A stretch of 55,000 bases of DNA from positions 117,501 to 172,500 of the forward strand of contig WBZZ01002990.1 of the NCBI GenBank assembly GCA_019918135.1, in the 5' to 3' direction. Shown in pieces: positions 51,978 to 55,000 of the stretch (its first letter is position 1; every line of letters starts with the position of its first letter). The notes beneath the pieces were generated by a model. It saw only the letters and a list, made by a program, of their open reading frames with translations. It had not been told where the DNA came from and made no database searches. The stretch is from Paulinella micropora (Eukaryota; Cercozoa; Imbricatea; Euglyphida; Paulinellidae). The translations under genes and the position numbers were made by a program.

Positions 51978-53140
51978 AGTGACTCGGCCCTTCGCTTTGT
52001 GTTGCAAGTATGTGCTGGCAGGCTCCCTTCTACCAAGCCTGATAAGAAGGGTGACCAATGCAACCGCTGCAGCACTCCTGTTTACTTTGCGGGGAGGCAT
52101 GTATGGCAAGCGGCGAGCATCCCTGGGTCTGTGGGGCACCATCCGCTGTTGAGCACCGCCCAGTGCGCCGGCCTATTCTTCCCTCTCCTTTACTGTTGCT
52201 GAAATGGCTCGCGAAGTATCCATGTCTGTCCCTGCCACCGTCTTGTTCGTGGGACTAGTCATGGCTCTTCTTGTTCATCCTTCCCTCCATGGGAGCATTC
52301 TTCCAACCTCCCTCCCGGTCTCACCATATATCCTGGACCCTGTCCTGGTTGGCTACTCTGATGAGAAAACTTCTTTTCTTACTAGCCCTGTTGCCCGATG
52401 CGCGGAGCGGTCTTGGAAGGCCTGTAACATTGGCGTGCTCCCTATCGTTCTAGAGGATTTACTTTTCCATATCATGCCGACCCGACTAGATCACGACTCA
52501 GTGGCAAGCCGATAGGTCGCAAACTTACGAAATCAATAATCACGCGTCTTCAGTATCATATTCTGACCTCTGCTATGGAATCTCAACGTTTCAGAGTGTG
52601 TGCGACCTACGCGCCGGTCGCCCTGCGTAATGTGACTAACGATGATACTATAGCTATGCGTATGGTGCATGAGTCTGGGCAGGCCTCCCCTACATATACT
52701 CTTCTCCATGATCTTTTTATTTTTCTTTGATTCTGGTCAAACACGTGTGGGGGTGCCTCAACAACCTCTACTTCACCATCCAAGATTACCCAGTGTGCAT
52801 GTGCAACCATCCGTAAGACCCGCCGCCTCAGCAGAGGGAACAGCACCATGTCCTTGAGATCCCGGTTGGCTCGACCTGCTCTGTCGACGTCTGCTGAAGT
52901 TATACCTAGTGTCTATCGAGCGGTTGAAGCAGTTCGTCATGACCGAGCAGTACTTGGCATGCAATTGCTGCGTCTTTATCCTTGGCTTGATCGGAATTTT
53001 TTCTTTGATCCTCCCTTGGCGGCCTTCGCTAATTCTTTCTTTGATCCTCCCTTGGCGGCCTTCGCTGAGCGTGGCAATGAGTGTTTTGTAGTTTGTTTCT
53101 TTCCGGCCCTTTATTTTATTTTTGCTTCGTCTTATGCTCC
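51978..53140. other. Spacer without a supported gene
   Basis: Short ORFs only. A 30-bp direct repeat (TTCTTTGATCCTCCCTTGGC..) occurs at ~53004 and ~53037. Confidence 0.5.
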
Positions 53141-53183
53141 CCTGTCTTTCGTTTTTTTTTTTTTTTTTTTTTCCTGTCGCCTG

Positions 53184-53214
<31 letters not shown>

Positions 53215-53346
53215 CTTCTTCTTCTTCTTCTTCTTCTTCTTCTTCTTCTTCTTCTTCTTCTTCTTCTTCTTCTTCTTCTTCTTCTTCTTCTTCTTCTTCT
53301 TCTTCTTCTTCTTCTTCTTCTTCTTCTTCTTCTTCTTCTTCTTCTT
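53141..53346 (+). repeat. T-run and (TTC)n microsatellite
   Basis: T-run at 53151-53171 followed by an uninterrupted (TTC)n array from ~53187. Confidence 0.95.
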
Positions 53347-53730
53347 CTGAAAGACCGATAGGTCAACCCTCACGAAGCTCAGGAAGAAAGGAATTTAATG
53401 ATAAAAAAGCGAAGTGACTCAACCACAAACCTCACTTAGAAAAAGTGAGATTCGTGACTGACTCCAAGTGACCAGTCGGTACGGCTGACGAGGTAAAAAG
53501 GCGATGGCACGTTCGGCCGGCACTATTATTATTAAAGTAAGGTATAAATTCCCGGGACTAGTACTGGGATATCTTTATTAATAAATTAGTTGGCGTTCCA
53601 CTCATATTGGCGGCTACATGAAGTATAGTATTTTCCTAGGATTTTCCAATAACTTATTAAAATCTTGGTTACCTTAAAATGATAACATTTGATAATGAGG
53701 GAACATATTGGGAGGAAACGTTGGGTGTTA
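53347..53730. other. Spacer without a supported gene
   Basis: Nothing recognised. Confidence 0.5.
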
Positions 53731-53731
53731 C

Positions 53732-53762
<31 letters not shown>

Positions 53763-53898
53763 CTTCTTCTTCTTCTTCTTCTTCTTCTTCTTCTTCTTCT
53801 TCAGCTTCTTCTTCTTCTTCTTCTTCTTCTTCTTCTTCTTCTTCTTCTTCTTCTTCTTCTTCTTCTTCAACCTTCTTCTTCTTCTTTTTTTTTTTTTT
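53731..53898 (+). repeat. (TTC)n microsatellite with T-run
   Basis: (TTC)n interrupted by GCT and AACC, ending in a T-run next to dispersed repeat copy 3. Confidence 0.95.
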
Positions 53899-53975
53899 TT
53901 ACGCAAACACTGTTTAATAAAATACTTGCCACTAGTAGGATTAAGTGGGAAGTGTAAGAGTAAAATGGAAGTGCC
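53899..53975 (-). repeat. Dispersed repeat, copy 3 (inverted)
   Basis: ACGCAAACACTG ... AATACTTGCCACTAGTAGGA ... AAGTGGGAAGTG is the reverse complement of the other copies. Confidence 0.75.
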
Positions 53976-53979
53976 ACGG

Positions 53980-54032
53980 TCTTCTTCTTCTTCTTCTTCT
54001 TCTTCTTCTTCTTCTTCTTCTTCTTCTTCTCC

Positions 54033-54063
<31 letters not shown>

Positions 54064-54110
54064 TTTTTTCTCCCTAATATTGTTTCCTTTCTGTTTTCCG
54101 GGAGTCTACC
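53980..54110 (+). repeat. (TTC)n and T-run
   Basis: (TTC)n to ~54035 and a T-run to ~54070. Confidence 0.9.
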
Positions 54111-54257
54111 TTTCTTTCTTCGCTCTCTTCCCTGCTACTTTTTTTTTCCCGCAGTAAGCAAGGTTCTATGAGAAAAAAAAAGAAAAAGCTGAGAAAAAAA
54201 TCATTCAAGAGCCTAATTCAAATGAATTCTGGATCCATTTTTTAACTTTTTACTTCC

Positions 54258-54259
54258 CC

Positions 54260-54293
<34 letters not shown>

Positions 54294-54375
54294 GTCTCTC
54301 TCTCTCTTTCTTTCTTTCTTTCGTTTTCTTCTTTCTCCCCCCCCCCCCCCCTCCCGCCCCCCCCCCTTTTTTTTA
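54258..54375 (+). repeat. (TTTC)n, C-runs and T-run
   Basis: TTTC repeats, then C-runs (54338-54366) directly before dispersed repeat copy 4. Confidence 0.9.
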
Positions 54376-54510
54376 ACGCTTCACTTTTTCATTTTTGTAT
54401 TGTATTAATACAATATCTCTTTATATATACCTCTCCCATTTTACTCTCACGCTTCCCACTTATTCCTACAAGTGGCAAGTATTGTATTACTAAAAGTGTT
54501 TGCGTAAAAA
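54376..54510 (+). repeat. Dispersed repeat, copy 4 (longer form)
   Basis: Matches 51861-51977, with a small internal difference (ATTGTATTAATACAAT palindrome). Confidence 0.8.
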
Positions 54511-54717
54511 TTACATATAATCTTTTACCCATATTACTGTCACTCAAAGGACAGTTTTTTTGTAGCAGTTAATCTTTTTTGACTTCGTCTGGGAACTGGC
54601 GGGAATCGTTCTCATCGTTCACAAATTCATCGTTCTGCAAAGTTACTACCGCTGAGAGGGGGATGCCCCGGTTGCCGGTTGTTGACTGCGAGCATTGCGA
54701 AGGCAGTTGTTCATTGA

Positions 54718-55000
54718 AGGAGAGAAAGGAGAGAAAGGAGAGAAAGAAGAGAGAGGAGAGATAGAGGGAGAGAGAGAGAGAGAGCGCGCGAGTGAGAGAG
54801 AGAGAGAGAGAGGAGAGAAGAGAAGAGAAGAGAAGAGAAGAGAAGAGAGGAGAGAGAGAGAAGGAGAGAGAGAGAAGGAGAGAGAGAGAAGGAGAGAGAG
54901 AGAGAGAAGGAGAGAGAGAAGGAGAGAGAGAGAGAGAGAGAGAGAGAAGGAGAGAGAGAGAAGGAGAGAGAAAGAGAGAAAGAGAGAAAAAGAGAGAGAA
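54718..55000 (+). repeat. (GA)n/(GAGAAG)n microsatellite to window edge
   Basis: Purine-only repeat running off the window. Confidence 0.95.

Noticed and set aside
50811..52515. Short ORFs in the right-hand repeat region (e.g. 52204-52515 with a hydrophobic N-terminus)
   Set aside because: No domain, promoter or consistent composition; length is within chance expectation.
52773..53417. Poly-Arg, poly-Ser and poly-Lys ORFs
   Set aside because: (TTC)n microsatellite readings.

Overview
The window looks like genomic DNA of a microbial eukaryote, most likely an alga or another protist. Several genes have GT-AG introns, microsatellites of (TTC)n, (TTTC)n, (TAA)n and (GA)n are abundant, and almost every recognisable gene belongs to a mobile or viral lineage. 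No ordinary host housekeeping gene, rRNA, true tRNA gene or CRISPR array was seen. The species cannot be named from the sequence.

Layout. (1) 1-3030: a decayed tyrosine-recombinase retrotransposon (DIRS/Ngaro type; gag zinc knuckle, RT-RNase H, YR) on the minus strand, running off the left edge. (2) 3030-14693 and 26445-28740: an AT-rich, gene-dense, intronless provirus of the virophage / Polinton-like virus (PLV) kind. It has a packaging ATPase, an adenain/Ulp1-like maturation protease, penton and major capsid proteins, a fibre-like protein, a lipase, a DUF3223-like protein, two ExoX-C-like small proteins, and a family B DNA polymerase joined to a Pif1-like helicase. (3) 14698-26444: an 11.7 kb DNA transposon inserted into that polymerase-helicase gene, with ~165 bp terminal inverted repeats (TIRs) and a 4-bp target duplication (CTAT). 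It carries an intron-containing DUF7869-like DDE transposase with a SET-like segment upstream on the minus strand, and a Lys/Glu-rich gene of unknown function on the plus strand. Between these divergent genes lie three inverted pairs of E2F-like sites. (4) 28740-32100: GC-rich non-coding DNA dominated by five ~400-500 bp tandem units.

(5) 32100-43450: a compact, GC-rich, intronless block: a C2H2 zinc-finger protein with a BRO/KilA-like N-terminal region, an acidic unknown protein, a degenerate metallophosphoesterase, and a large tandem kinase-like protein. Its packing resembles a degraded giant-virus segment, but this is inference. The kinase-like gene is split by a 2.5 kb palindromic fold-back element (38741-41277; TSD ATAC) whose ends match the TIRs of the 11.7 kb transposon. 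(6) 43740-49105: a decayed CACTA/Tnp2-type transposase gene whose introns and flanks are packed with CAATATAAATATTG-like palindromes. (7) 49100-55000: repeat-rich DNA with four copies of a short dispersed repeat beside pyrimidine microsatellites and no convincing gene.

Taken together, one transposon family has hit both a PLV provirus and a possibly giant-virus-derived gene. In both cases, computational removal of the element plus one 4-bp duplication puts the two gene halves back in one reading frame, so these are true insertions rather than assembly joins.
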